The notes under the pieces: model-generated | Seen by the model: the letters and a program-made list of their open reading frames with translations, nothing else | Told to the model about the DNA's origin: nothing | Database searches by the model: none | Translations under genes and position numbers: made by a program | Shown here: in pieces, positions 1-10,072 of the stretch | Layout: the number at the start of each line of letters is the position of its first letter | Position numbering within the stretch: the first letter of the stretch is position 1 | From: Climacteris rufus | Taxonomy: Eukaryota > Chordata > Aves > Passeriformes > Climacteridae | Reading direction: 5' to 3' | Assembly (NCBI GenBank): GCA_013398175.1 | Contig: VZRZ01007881.1 | Location: forward strand, 40,155 to 104,154 | DNA length: 64,000 nt

Positions 1-160
1 GGGCTGCGCTGCGCCCGCGGGGCCGCTGGGTGGCGCTGCTGCCCAAGGGCGGGAGCGGGGCCGCGCGGCCCGGGGGGGGCCCGGTGCTCCGTGAGGCGGC
101 TGTGCCGCCCCGTGCTCCCGTCACCGCTGGTGCGGCAGCTAAAGCACGGCTCGCAGCTAC
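1..160. promoter_or_regulatory. CpG-rich patch at the left edge, possible promoter or first exon
   Basis: The first 130-160 bases are very GC-rich with many CpG dinucleotides (runs such as CCGCGCGGCCCGGGGG), then composition falls abruptly to the AT-rich background. In vertebrate genomes such an island usually marks a promoter and first exon. It is cut by the window edge, so its full size and the direction of transcription cannot be judged. A candidate signal-peptide exon on the + strand lies about 1.5 kb further on (1618-1679) and could be its second exon. No known gene can be named from this sequence. Confidence 0.5.
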
Positions 161-1617
161 AAACTATCGTCTTACACTGATTTTGCACGTTGTTAGTCTA
201 GAATTTTCTTTTTGTTTTTTTTTTTTTTAAAGTTGCTGTTAAGGAAAAAGACATATCTAATTTTGCTTGTGTATAATACAGGTCGATAACCGTTTTAATC
301 GATGTTGCAAGTAAATTTCTAAAATAGAGGGCATAACTATGTAACCAATCTCTAGGGATAACTTTTCCTGTCATGTTCACGTGAATAGCACAGAAAAAAA
401 AAAGAGCCCAGATTTAATATTGGAAAATGTAAAGCTAGGAGGGATGATGGCCTAGTGAAACAGTTTTTATGCCAATTTAACTTCATTCTGAAGCCACTTC
501 TAATTACCAAAATGCCTACAAATAAACATGTTTTGCTGCACAGGGGCTTGGGTGACTCCTTTATTCCCCCTTGTGTCTCCCACAAGTCACATAGTGGGTT
601 GAGAATGAAATTCAAAAGGGAACTTGGAAATTCGGAGGTTTCCTCTAGTTACTGGTAGGTAAGAAATGTCTTACAGTCTTACATTTTTTAACAGGTTAGC
701 TTGATGTAAATGGAAGTGTTGTAAATGCATTCAGATTGTGCAACCAAGGTTTGTTAAGGTTTATGTTTGCATTGAATAGGAGAAGTATTATTGGGAAAAC
801 CTCTCAATGTCCCCAGTTTAAAATAATCCCCAGTGTTTGTTAGTATGTTTTACATCATAATTTCAAGCTGTATCCAAAGGTCTAAGAAGATCTGAGATAA
901 ACTATACTTGTCTTTCCTTCAGCCTTGGCTGTGCTTGTGAGGGTGAGGTTGTAAATCAGATAGAGGGGTGGAATTTTTTTTTTGAGACAGAGAGGTCCTT
1001 GTTTAATGAGCAATCCATGTTTATGCCCAATCTCACTGCTTCAATAAAAACATAAAAATTGGCATGAAGCAAGCTAACTTGGGAATTGTTGTGCCTACAA
1101 AAGCTCAGACCACAGGTTTAGTAACTATTTTATTAACTGTTTCTTGATAGCATGGAATTCTTCCAGAATTGTTTTGTCTGCATTTTAGTGGCATTGCAAT
1201 GGAATAAAGGTGTTAACATGTATTTAACCATAAGTACATGTGAAATTAAAGGAATAGTTTTAAAGTGGTCTCCTCTCTAAAAAGATACCCAAACCAACCA
1301 AACAAAAAACCAATTCTTTTTTCAAATGAGGAGCATTATTAAATATATGTTTTGCAGACAGATCAGTAAGCTCAATATTGGATACATCTCCTGATGCATA
1401 TAAAATTTTGCAGTAAAGTTGAGTATGGGATTTTTTGGCTTTTTTGTTGGGTTTTGTTTTTTAGAAAGCCAGACGTACGTACTTTTCTTAATAGATCTAA
1501 TTTAAAGCAAGGATTTCTCTTTGCAGTGGATTAATATACTTGGATCATAATTGCTGCAGCTTGACCTCTCCACTTCCGATGCTATTGAGTCATCATAAAA
1601 CATCTCCTGTTCTGCAG
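161..1617. other. AT-rich stretch without a recognised gene
   Basis: AT-rich DNA with short stop-limited ORFs only. One splice-like segment is visible: an acceptor-like CTGCACAG ends at 541 and a donor-like GGTAGgtaaga lies at 655-665. Its only open frame ends in TAG right at the donor, so I do not call it an exon. A GT-rich run ending in TTTTTTAG at 1463 is another acceptor-like site with no matching donor. If the edge CpG patch is a promoter, this is probably its first intron. Confidence 0.4.
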
Positions 1618-1679
1618 CTGGAATTACATGAAAATCTACAGTGTTCTTCATCTAGTAGCTCTCATAGTCCTTTGCAAAG
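1618..1679 (+). CDS. Candidate first coding exon with signal peptide (unrecognised gene)
   Basis: A 62-base segment sits between a strong acceptor (CATCTCCTGTTCTGCAG|) and a strong donor (GCAAAG|GTGAGA). In one frame it has a start codon at 1628 and encodes MKIYSVLHLVALIVLCK, with a basic residue after Met and then a hydrophobic core. This is a textbook secretory signal peptide, and the exon ends in phase 1, which is usual for signal-peptide exons. A CpG patch 1.5 kb upstream could supply the non-coding first exon. A second frame is also open (LELHENLQC...), so the coding assignment is not unique. Possible continuations in phase are 3664-3704, 6598-6631 and 9981-10072, but each is short and weak alone. 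I do not recognise the protein. It could also be a chance pairing of splice-like sites. Confidence 0.3.
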
Positions 1680-3663
1680 GTGAGAAACTCTCATTCAACA
1701 GATGGAGGAGAAAGTATTCAAATAGATTAGATTCCTATCTCTCAGTTGCAAGGCAAATCAGTGATCTGCTTAAGAACAGATCTTATCAAATAAATAGATT
1801 CTTTACTTTGGGGAGATCTGCCTAGTGGTATTTTTTAACCCTTAGGGAATAGATTATGTATAAGTTGTTTTAAGAATTCAGCTATTAATATAGTGTACAC
1901 TTGGCATAGATATTGTTACAGCTCTGTAAAGTAGCTTAGTTAACCATGGCCTGGGTATAGACAGACATCCTGATATGAAGTAACAGGAAAAGGAGGCTTT
2001 ATCACTTGAACTTGAGTGATGCCTTAGGTGAGCCCTGCAGTTTTGCCTGCCCATGCTTTTTAATATTGATGTCAGATGAAGATGTGTAACTGTTCTTACA
2101 GGACCTAGAACTCTTGTGGAACCTACTTCTTAATCTGTCAGTTTAATGGCCCTTTTTCCCTGTGCTTGAGACTAGACTTCCATGCTATTAGTTTGCAGCT
2201 GTGGTCCAGGAAAGATGAGGCTTCACTAAGATATACAATACATAAAACACATTTCTGACACATTGCACTGGCAACACTGTATTGGTAGGCTGTGCTGTCC
2301 AGGGAATAAAGATTGTTCTCTGCTCTGTGTTCAAACCAGCACTGCTGTCCTGAGAGGGCATTTACAGCATTCTCTGTTCAGAGAAGTAAAGACATCAGTG
2401 ACGTGTCCTTCACAAACATTGTGTGGTGGCCAACAGTATAGTTGGCTTTTCTCCTGAATTCTTGGATAATGGGGCTTTCAGAAGAAAATAGAATTCTAAA
2501 TATAGAAGAAGAAATCCTTGAGAGAATTTGCTGTTCACAGTATCTAAATAACTGTTTTGTAAACAGTATTGAAATTCATCACAGTATTTTGGAAACATCA
2601 AAAATTTACTACAACCAGATAAACCTAAAAATGGGTTCTTGTGGCTGATACATTTAAGTTGACTTATATTGGAAAGTTTCTTTGAGAACAAAGGCATAAT
2701 GTGACTGAAATATTTCTCTGCCTTGTCTAGGTGTTAAATTGGGGGAGCCATCTATTTAGCAGAATGCTGATACCTTTTACAGTTACACAGTGTTATGGTG
2801 ATTACTGCTTAGCAGAAATTCCCCTGTTACGAAATGTCTTAATTTCCTATGTCTTTTGTAAGGAAGGAGTCATCTGCCAGGGATTTTCAACAGGAAATTA
2901 AATAATTCATAGGCAGTGTACTGCACCAGCTCCATTTCCTATTTCTTTTTGGGCTGTATAGTCACAATAAGATGTACTTTTGTCACTATAGAATTGAAAA
3001 TAGAACTCTGAATGTACAAAGTTGGCTTTTGTGTAGAATAAGATAATTGTATTTTGGCAGTCACTTTTACTGATTATAACATTTCAGCATTTGTTTCCAT
3101 AAATTGGGAGTTGTACATTTCTTTTGATAGTTTCAATGCTCTTTTATGATGAAAAGTGTTATTTGTGTAGAGTAGTGGTTTTGGGACCAAGTTATTAGGT
3201 TCCTGTTAGATTCTTCTAAACATGGTATGTGTTCAATTTTTGTGCTAGTATGTTTTTATAAAGAGAGTACTCATATTTTTATGGCTGTGCACATCTGATT
3301 TGTTTTCTATTATTTCTGTACTCTTAAATGTCACTATATCCAGAGCACACCAGTATATTCCATCTTCATGGGATACTTATCTCTACATTGATGCTGCCTG
3401 TAGTTTCTTAACCTATGCTTTGCCTGGTGGAAGCAGATGTTTTTCCCCTTGACTTTTTCTTGTTAATTTTTACATGAGAAATATATCAAGATTTCTATTA
3501 TAGTGTAAATGCAAAATCAGATTGTAAGAGTAGTTTGAAGAAGGTGAAGCTTTTTTAGTTCACTACTGTAGAGGCTGCATCAGGAATTTGCTTAGGTAAA
3601 GGTGTTTGTTATTATTTAGGTTGTATAAATGTTCAGTATTTGGTAGGCATTTTCCAATTGCAG

Positions 3664-3704
3664 AGGAAATTTATGTCCCAAGGACTTTAGAATTGAAAAC
3701 ATGG
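3664..3704 (+). other. Weak exon candidate, 41 bases
   Basis: The segment is flanked by an acceptor (TTTTCCAATTGCAG|) and a donor (CATGG|GTAAGA). Two of three frames are open. Joined after 1618-1679 it would read EEIYVPRTLELKTW and leave phase 0. It is short and the reading is ambiguous, so this is a candidate only. Confidence 0.15.
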
Positions 3705-4114
3705 GTAAGAAGGGGAGGGATTGAATTTGGAAATTATTGCAGGGCTTGAGAATTAAAATTCTTTTATATTATACAGATATTATTTTTACACTATGCTACT
3801 GTTCCTAGAAATGCCAGCTAGAAGAAGAATGGGTTGTACCTGTTTTGAAGGGAGGGGGAAAAATCCTTAAATCTCCAGTATTACCAATATGTCAAAAGGT
3901 AGGAAGGTAATACATATTAAAATATACAGCAATTTTATTGTACTTACCAAGTTTTTCATAGGGTTTGAAACGCAATTAAAAGTATCACAGGACTTAGATG
4001 ATTTGATTCTATATTCAGAATATCCACAGCATGTTTACTGTGTCCATGCTGTAATGCAAATACTGCATAGTCATCTATTTGCCAAAAGATTTTATTAATA
4101 AGCATAAACATAGG

Positions 4115-4132
4115 TCATGTGATATCACATGA
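4115..4132. repeat. Perfect 18-bp palindrome made of two M-box-like E-boxes
   Basis: TCATGTGATATCACATGA is fully self-complementary. Each half carries TCATGTGA, the M-box type of E-box bound by MITF/TFE bHLH-zipper factors. Whether it is bound here is not known, and it lies in AT-rich non-coding DNA. Confidence 0.6.
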
Positions 4133-6597
4133 TAATATGTATTACATGAACAACCTGTAGGATCTCTCAGAATTCTGTCCTGCTAATAAAAGAGATTTAA
4201 AAGGAGCATGAAAGACCTCTCTTGACACTTAGATGGTTGACACCATCCTATTAAATAAAGGAGGAATTCAAAAGTTAAGCAAGTTCCTTGCCAGTGGTAA
4301 TTGTGGACTACTCTTCCTTATAGGAGTAGTATAAATTGTGCTGTTTGGTTTTCTGTGCTGTTGTACAGTAATTATGCTAGGCTCTTTCTTTTGCTTGTGA
4401 ATCAAATAGAAAACTGTTGATGCTGTGTAAATAATAGCAACTCTTGGCAAATAGAACTCCTGAAGCCCTATAAATTTCACCCATTTCTAACGTGGTCTTG
4501 GAAATAACAGGGCCATTCTATGGAAATTAGTCAAATTCCACAAATGCTACAACAGGCATCTAGTTCTCGTAAACCCATGCCACTATCAAAATACACAGCT
4601 CTTTATAAAAGGGCTGAATACAATTCTGCAGTGATGTGATAGCTGCATAAATACAAAAGCTGTTGAAGTGGTGTATCATACTGGGAGATTTTGCAAAACC
4701 TGCCACCATCTTTGGGTGCAGAGATACCATTAGATAGTAAAGGGACTCTGGCTCTAAATGTTTGGTTATTCTGAAAACCTCCTTCCAAGGTTTAAACTGA
4801 CATAACAAAAAGATATACAAAGTGCACTTAATCCTTCCAACGGGTAGCTTTAAGTAGCCAGGCTTCTGATGAAGTGCTTTCTTTGATGGCAAGTTGAGTT
4901 TAAAGCTTCTGGCCTGTCAACACCAGGCTGAGTTCCCCTGAACAGAGTGTGCTGGGGCCACACGTTCAGATACTGCCACTCCTCCTTCCACCAGCTCTCA
5001 CTTGTCAGGTTTGCTTTTGAGAATCTATGGAAGGTGTTCCTGTGTTATCCTTAACATGTTAGGAAACTTGCAATTTGCCTTGTTCTGCATTTAATTCACT
5101 GATGTTGCAACATCTGAAACCACAGCTTTTTTGGTGTGAACAGAGCTGAGGCCAACAAAAGCAGCAACTGTAAAACACAGCAATGACTACAAAATTAGTG
5201 AAAAAGCAAGCAAATTACAGTACTGCCTTCTCACTTATTCTAGGGAACAAATATTACTGCAAGTTATGTACTGAACAAATAAGACTCGTCCCTACTCCTT
5301 CAAAAATTGCAGAATTTGCACATCAGGTGAGCTGGTGATATATGGTGATATATACAAAGAGTGGTCAGTGGTGTGCCCTCAGCCGTTGGCTTAGAATAAA
5401 ACTCATATTTATGGTAGCAATAATGTCAGTGGGAAGAAAATTTACTAAAGCAAATTATGAAATAAATAAGAAATCTACCATCAATCAAAATATATGCTTC
5501 AATTAGCAAAATTCGGTGCATACTATGTATTCTGTATTCTACATTTTAAAATTAATTCATTTTTTTCATGAAGAACTGTATTTAAAGAGATTCTTTTAAA
5601 ATGACGGCAAAAACTATTTATATTCTAGGTTGTCTTGAAGACCTTTTATAGGTCCACTGTTGACCTCAAGTTTACTAAAATTAACATCTATGGGACAACT
5701 TAGAGAAAGCAGAAGGGAAATGCTTTCTTTGCATTTAAAATTGTGCACACACGGAAAATTGAGAAAGTGAAATTTTGAACAATTTTGGGAAGAAAGGTTG
5801 TGGATATTTTGACTTGCTTGATTTAAAAAAAGCAAATATAGTTTTTTTTAATAAAGCAAATAATACAGTGCCTCTGACAGTTTTTCAGATGAACAATTTT
5901 TCAGGAAGATTACAAGGCTGAGTAGTCAGTTTTTGAGAGGTGGAGTATAGTTTAGTTGGTGGGCCTGCTGTGATTGGAATTGATTAATGGGTGTTGTGAT
6001 AAGCATAGAAACAGATCAGTGGCAGCTTATCCTGCTTTCAGCTGTCACAGCTGTGCCTCTTCACTCTTCTTCTGGCCCTATCACATTCCCTGGCAGCTTT
6101 TAAAGTACCTCCTTCCCAGTGGAATTTCTGCAAATCATCTACTCAACTGCTGAGATACCCTAGAAGCAGCTGTGTCTGAGAAAATTTGCTCAGGCTTTAC
6201 ATATTTGTTGTGATGAAGAATATTACGTTAGAGAATCCTTTCCTCCTGCAGTAGGAAGCACACTGTGCCATTCCCTGAAGAGAGAGTTAAGTGATCATTC
6301 TGATGGGCAGGTGGGCTCCTTAGTCAAGAACTTTCAACCCTGGCTGGAACAGGAACACAGTTTGCAAACCTGCTGGCTGAGAGATATCACTGCTGCTGCT
6401 TGACAGTTACAATAAATAACCACTGAATACTAATTGTATTGTTAATGGCTTGATAGAAGCAATGCTATTACATGTTTAAAACCCTGGTAGCTGCCTTTCT
6501 TTGTTGGAATGTTCAAAAGATTTTTAAAGACAGCTTTAAATGCAAGCTTTAGAAGTTCTGAATGTGTTTTCAAAATATTTCCCTGGTTTCCTTATAG
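4133..6597. other. AT-rich stretch without a recognised gene
   Basis: Apart from a 10-bp tandem duplication of GGTGATATAT at 5334-5353, nothing specific is visible. A 110-codon reverse-strand ORF (4560-4892) has no family resemblance and no plausible splice context, so it is left out. Confidence 0.4.
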
Positions 6598-6631
6598 GGA
6601 AGTGTGATCTCCAGTCTGATCACAGATGCAG
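6598..6631 (+). other. Exon candidate, 34 bases, with strong splice sites
   Basis: The segment is flanked by a very strong acceptor (TTTCCCTGGTTTCCTTATAG|) and a strong donor (GATGCAG|GTAGGT). Two frames are open: GSVISSLITDA, in phase with the hypothetical chain from 1618 and 3664, and KCDLQSDHRC. The splice sites are better than most in this region, but 34 bases cannot establish coding. A non-coding transcript or chance are alternatives. Confidence 0.2.
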
Positions 6632-6705
6632 GTAGGTAGTTTGATAGGAATTATGCAGTTTTAACAGAAAACTGTAGGTATGTGAATTTTATACTAAATA
6701 AAAGT

Positions 6706-6743
6706 GGGACCCTGAGGTTCCTTCCAACCTGATATTCAATGAG
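6706..6743 (+). mobile_element. CR1-like LINE 3' end fragment
   Basis: The stretch contains CCTGAGGTTCCTTCCAACC followed by TGATATTCAATGA. This matches the conserved 3' terminus of bird CR1 retrotransposons, which end in a short repeat related to ATTCTATG. Only the last 35-40 bases are recognisable, so it is an old, heavily 5'-truncated copy on the + strand. Confidence 0.6.
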
Positions 6744-9557
6744 CCAAACTTTGTATGTGACTTCATGGATTTGAGGAGGATAGCCTAGTAAGTAAGTGGT
6801 TTGCAGGATGTGAGACAAGGTTCTGTAAGATTTCTCGTATTAGTATAAAAATATTTTGTTCATGTTATTGCAAAGTGAATAAGCCCAGAGTATGGAAATA
6901 ATTGTCCTCCTCTTTCTGGACATTTTGTAGATTATAATACTTAGGTGGTAAATAGTCTTTTTATGAAATCTTTGGGTGCTGTAAATAATTGTTGGCTTCC
7001 CTGTATGCTTCAAATGCCTGAGGCAGTTCTACCGGCATTTTCAATAAATATTAAAAAAACATTTTGATCAAACTCAGGCAAATTAAATCTAAACTTAAAA
7101 GCAAATGATGCACACAGAAGGTCTCATCTCTGGCTAAATCTGCAGGATGTCTAACTGGTCCACTTACAAAGTGTACAGTTTATCTGCTGTTGAAGTCTGA
7201 ACAAGAATAAGTTTAGACAATTTGGGAAAAGAAATACTTACAACTAAAAAAGATGATGTGTTAAGTTTCTATTATAAGTGCATGTACTGTTCCTGTGTTG
7301 ATTATTTAGAGTCACCTAGGTCACAGTGGAAAACTACTTCTCAATGAGACAAAAATTTTTTATTTCAATTTTTAATTGTATTTTACAGAGGAATACATAT
7401 AAGACACTTTTGAAAAATCATGTTATTTATTTATTCTGCAATTACATCATATGTCAGCTGTATCTTGTAATGTCTTCTGGCATAGGAAAGCAAACAAAGT
7501 CATGTTACATTAATGACTCGTCTGAGACTGCCTGCCTATAATTCCATGCTCCTTTGCTACAGAAAAAATATGACTCTTAAACAGCTTTTGAATAAAGCCA
7601 CTACAATTATAATATGATATAAAACTTCATAGGTTTCTGACTTAACTGACTTCAGTTTTCTTAGTTTAGTAGTTTCTGGTTCAATTTTGATTTGCATGTT
7701 CTGCAATTAAAAAAAAAGTGACTATTTTAATTTAGCACACCTTAAAAATTCCCTGTTTCTATACTATCTTGTGCTGCCAAAAATGAAGATTTTAAATGAG
7801 AACTGATTAAAAGGAAAGAAAAAATGTGATTTTGTATTGTTCACATGTAGTGTTATCGTTGAGTTTTCCATCTTGATCTGCTACAGGGGGACTTGTTCTT
7901 TGGGAATTCAGCCTGCACTTTTGTCCTTCCTGTGATTTCTTATTTCAAGCTTGATAGAAAAAGCATCCACTGTTGTATCATTTCCTTCAGTGCTAACAGC
8001 TTTTATTCTCTTCAACAAGTGTTTACAGAAAAGTGTTGATGCTTATTAATCTGTTTCTTGTCTTACAAATGTGCTTATGCATGATTTGTGGTAAAATTGG
8101 CATTTCTGACAGCTCTCAGTGTAATCTGCATAGCACAACAAGATTGTTACATTGAACAGATGTGGCTTGGAGTTGTTATTCTTTGTAATTACCATCATTA
8201 AGTGAAAGCATGTGTCAATCAACTTTGTACTTTAAACACACCAATCATTTGTGAGACACATGCATCTGCATTTCAGATACAGATCTAAAGTACTTGGGTT
8301 TGAAATTAATTTCTGTTGTTTCCATTTAATACAATACTCCATGAAACACATAATGCCCAAAGATGTCAAAGCAATGGATCATCAAGTTAAAAAAGGCTTT
8401 ATTGGGGTTCATCTAGATATCTTTTTTTTGGGAGGGGGAGTGGGTGTGTGGTAAGAATAGACTCATCCTCCTTTTCTGATGTAAAAGAAAGGCATTTAAG
8501 TTTAATTTTATAGATTTCCCAAGTTACTCTCCTATCTTGCTGTTGGATTACAACTTTCTTATTTGAGGGTAGGAGGTTCTGTAGGTGAGACCCTCACTTA
8601 GCTCTTAGGAGGATTTTTAGTTTGATTATTTGGGGCAAAAATGAATCTGTGTCAGTAAACTGACATACTGCCTTTTTAAGAATTAATGTTTGGGTCATTA
8701 ATGTTGCCAGGATACCTTTTAGGGTCACAAATGTTCATAGTGGTTATAAACAGGATTACATCAGGAAATTATATTTGGAACAGAGTTGAAAACAAAGGTG
8801 TCTTAGCCTGATTGCCCAACAAATGACAATGGAATCTGAGTGAAGCACACAAAAGCAAGGACATTTGGAGATGACATTCCTTTTCTCCTTGTTTCTTTCT
8901 ATATCACCACACTTCTTTGTGTTAGAGACAGCAGAGATGATGGCACGCGCGTACTGGGGGTTTGTGGTTATTTCACCCTGTGCTGTGCCACTTCTTCAGT
9001 GCCAAATAAGATGAATTTGTACATAAGCCACTAAGTGTCGCTCAGCATGTTGAGGTGGAATGGCCTTCAGTCTTTGAGGGTATTTTAGCCTCTACCTTTA
9101 CAATGAAAGCATTTGTTCTGTGGTTGTAATTTTTAAATCCACCTAAATTAAGGCAAGAGAAAAAAAAAAAATCACATTTTTATCCTTCAGTTTCCCCAGA
9201 ACACATTCTTTTAGATGTTTGCCTGCTGCATTAAAAATGATTGTGCTGTATGACCTGTATCTACTTACAGACAAAAAAGCCATTGCATAACTATCCTTTG
9301 GAATACTTTATGAAAGTATATTGTTCAGATCCTGCCAAAGATACATAGGACTTCATACGGATGCTGATTATTTTTTAGACGCTAATCATCTTATCCTTAT
9401 TGATATTCCACTAGAAGTATTGAAATAGAAATTTTTAAAAAAAATCTATTTGAAAATTAGAAGCCAGATGAGTTACAGCCAAAGAATAAATAACAGATAA
9501 TGAAAAAATAAGTCTTAATTGACTTGTGAAGAAAAAAACTTTATTTGCAGTCCAAGT
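6744..9557. other. AT-rich stretch without a recognised gene
   Basis: Only short ORFs and scattered acceptor-like sites occur here. One local oddity is a CGCGCG run at about 8945-8950 in otherwise CpG-poor DNA, just after an acceptor-like TTCTTTGTGTTAG. No good donor follows it. Confidence 0.35.
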
Positions 9558-9826
9558 CTAGTGCCACATATAGAACAGAAAAAAACATGGAAATAACATA
9601 GGAAACATAGCAGTACAGGCTGACAGATACTGAATAGTGTCTGCCATAATCTCAGCCTTTTCAGTTAAAGAAGAAACTTTCTGCCAATAACTTGCAAGCT
9701 GTCTGGTAGCTGTGTAAAACCGATCACTGGCATGCAGGAAAACCAGGTCTACGCATTGATTAGTACTTAAGTGTTCCCAGACAATTTTGCACATTTGGTA
9801 ATTTTCTTTGCCATTAATTTCTCCAC
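9558..9826 (-). other. Possible terminal coding exon on the reverse strand
   Basis: On the - strand an acceptor (CCCCCTCAACAG|) at 9826/9827 is followed by about 88 open codons to a TAG at 9558. The frame has mixed codon use and ends in a hydrophobic tail (FPMLFPCFFLFYMWH) that could be a membrane anchor. The frame stays open only about 22 bases upstream of the acceptor, to a TAG at 9849-9851. I recognise no family and see no confident partner exon. A chance ORF is a real alternative. Confidence 0.2.
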
Positions 9827-9980
9827 CTGTTGAGGGGGATGATTTATGCTACTTGGAGTTTATAACCATGCTTGTAAAGCAGTTTAGCAGTGTTGGAAGT
9901 CACATAATACTGCAGCAGGGGCAGAGGAAACCTTGGCTGTCTTAGTGACTTCTTTGGATAATTGTCCTTTCTACTTGCAG

Positions 9981-10072
9981 ACTTTCAGCTGCCCTGGGTG
10001 GAAGTAGCTGGACTCGTACTGGAGCAAAGAGCTGGGAAGAAGATTCACTTGTCCACTCTAAGTGTAATATAA
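9981..10072 (+). other. Possible coding exon on the + strand
   Basis: A strong acceptor (GTCCTTTCTACTTGCAG|) precedes 30 open codons in one frame (starting FQLPWVEVAGLVLEQRAGKK) that end at TAA 10070-10072. Its entry phase fits the exit phase of 6598-6631. There is no clear poly(A) signal immediately after, so it may not be terminal, and no family is recognised. Confidence 0.2.

Noticed and set aside
4560..4892. 110-codon reverse-strand ORF
   Set aside because: No similarity to known proteins or to transposon proteins that I recognise.
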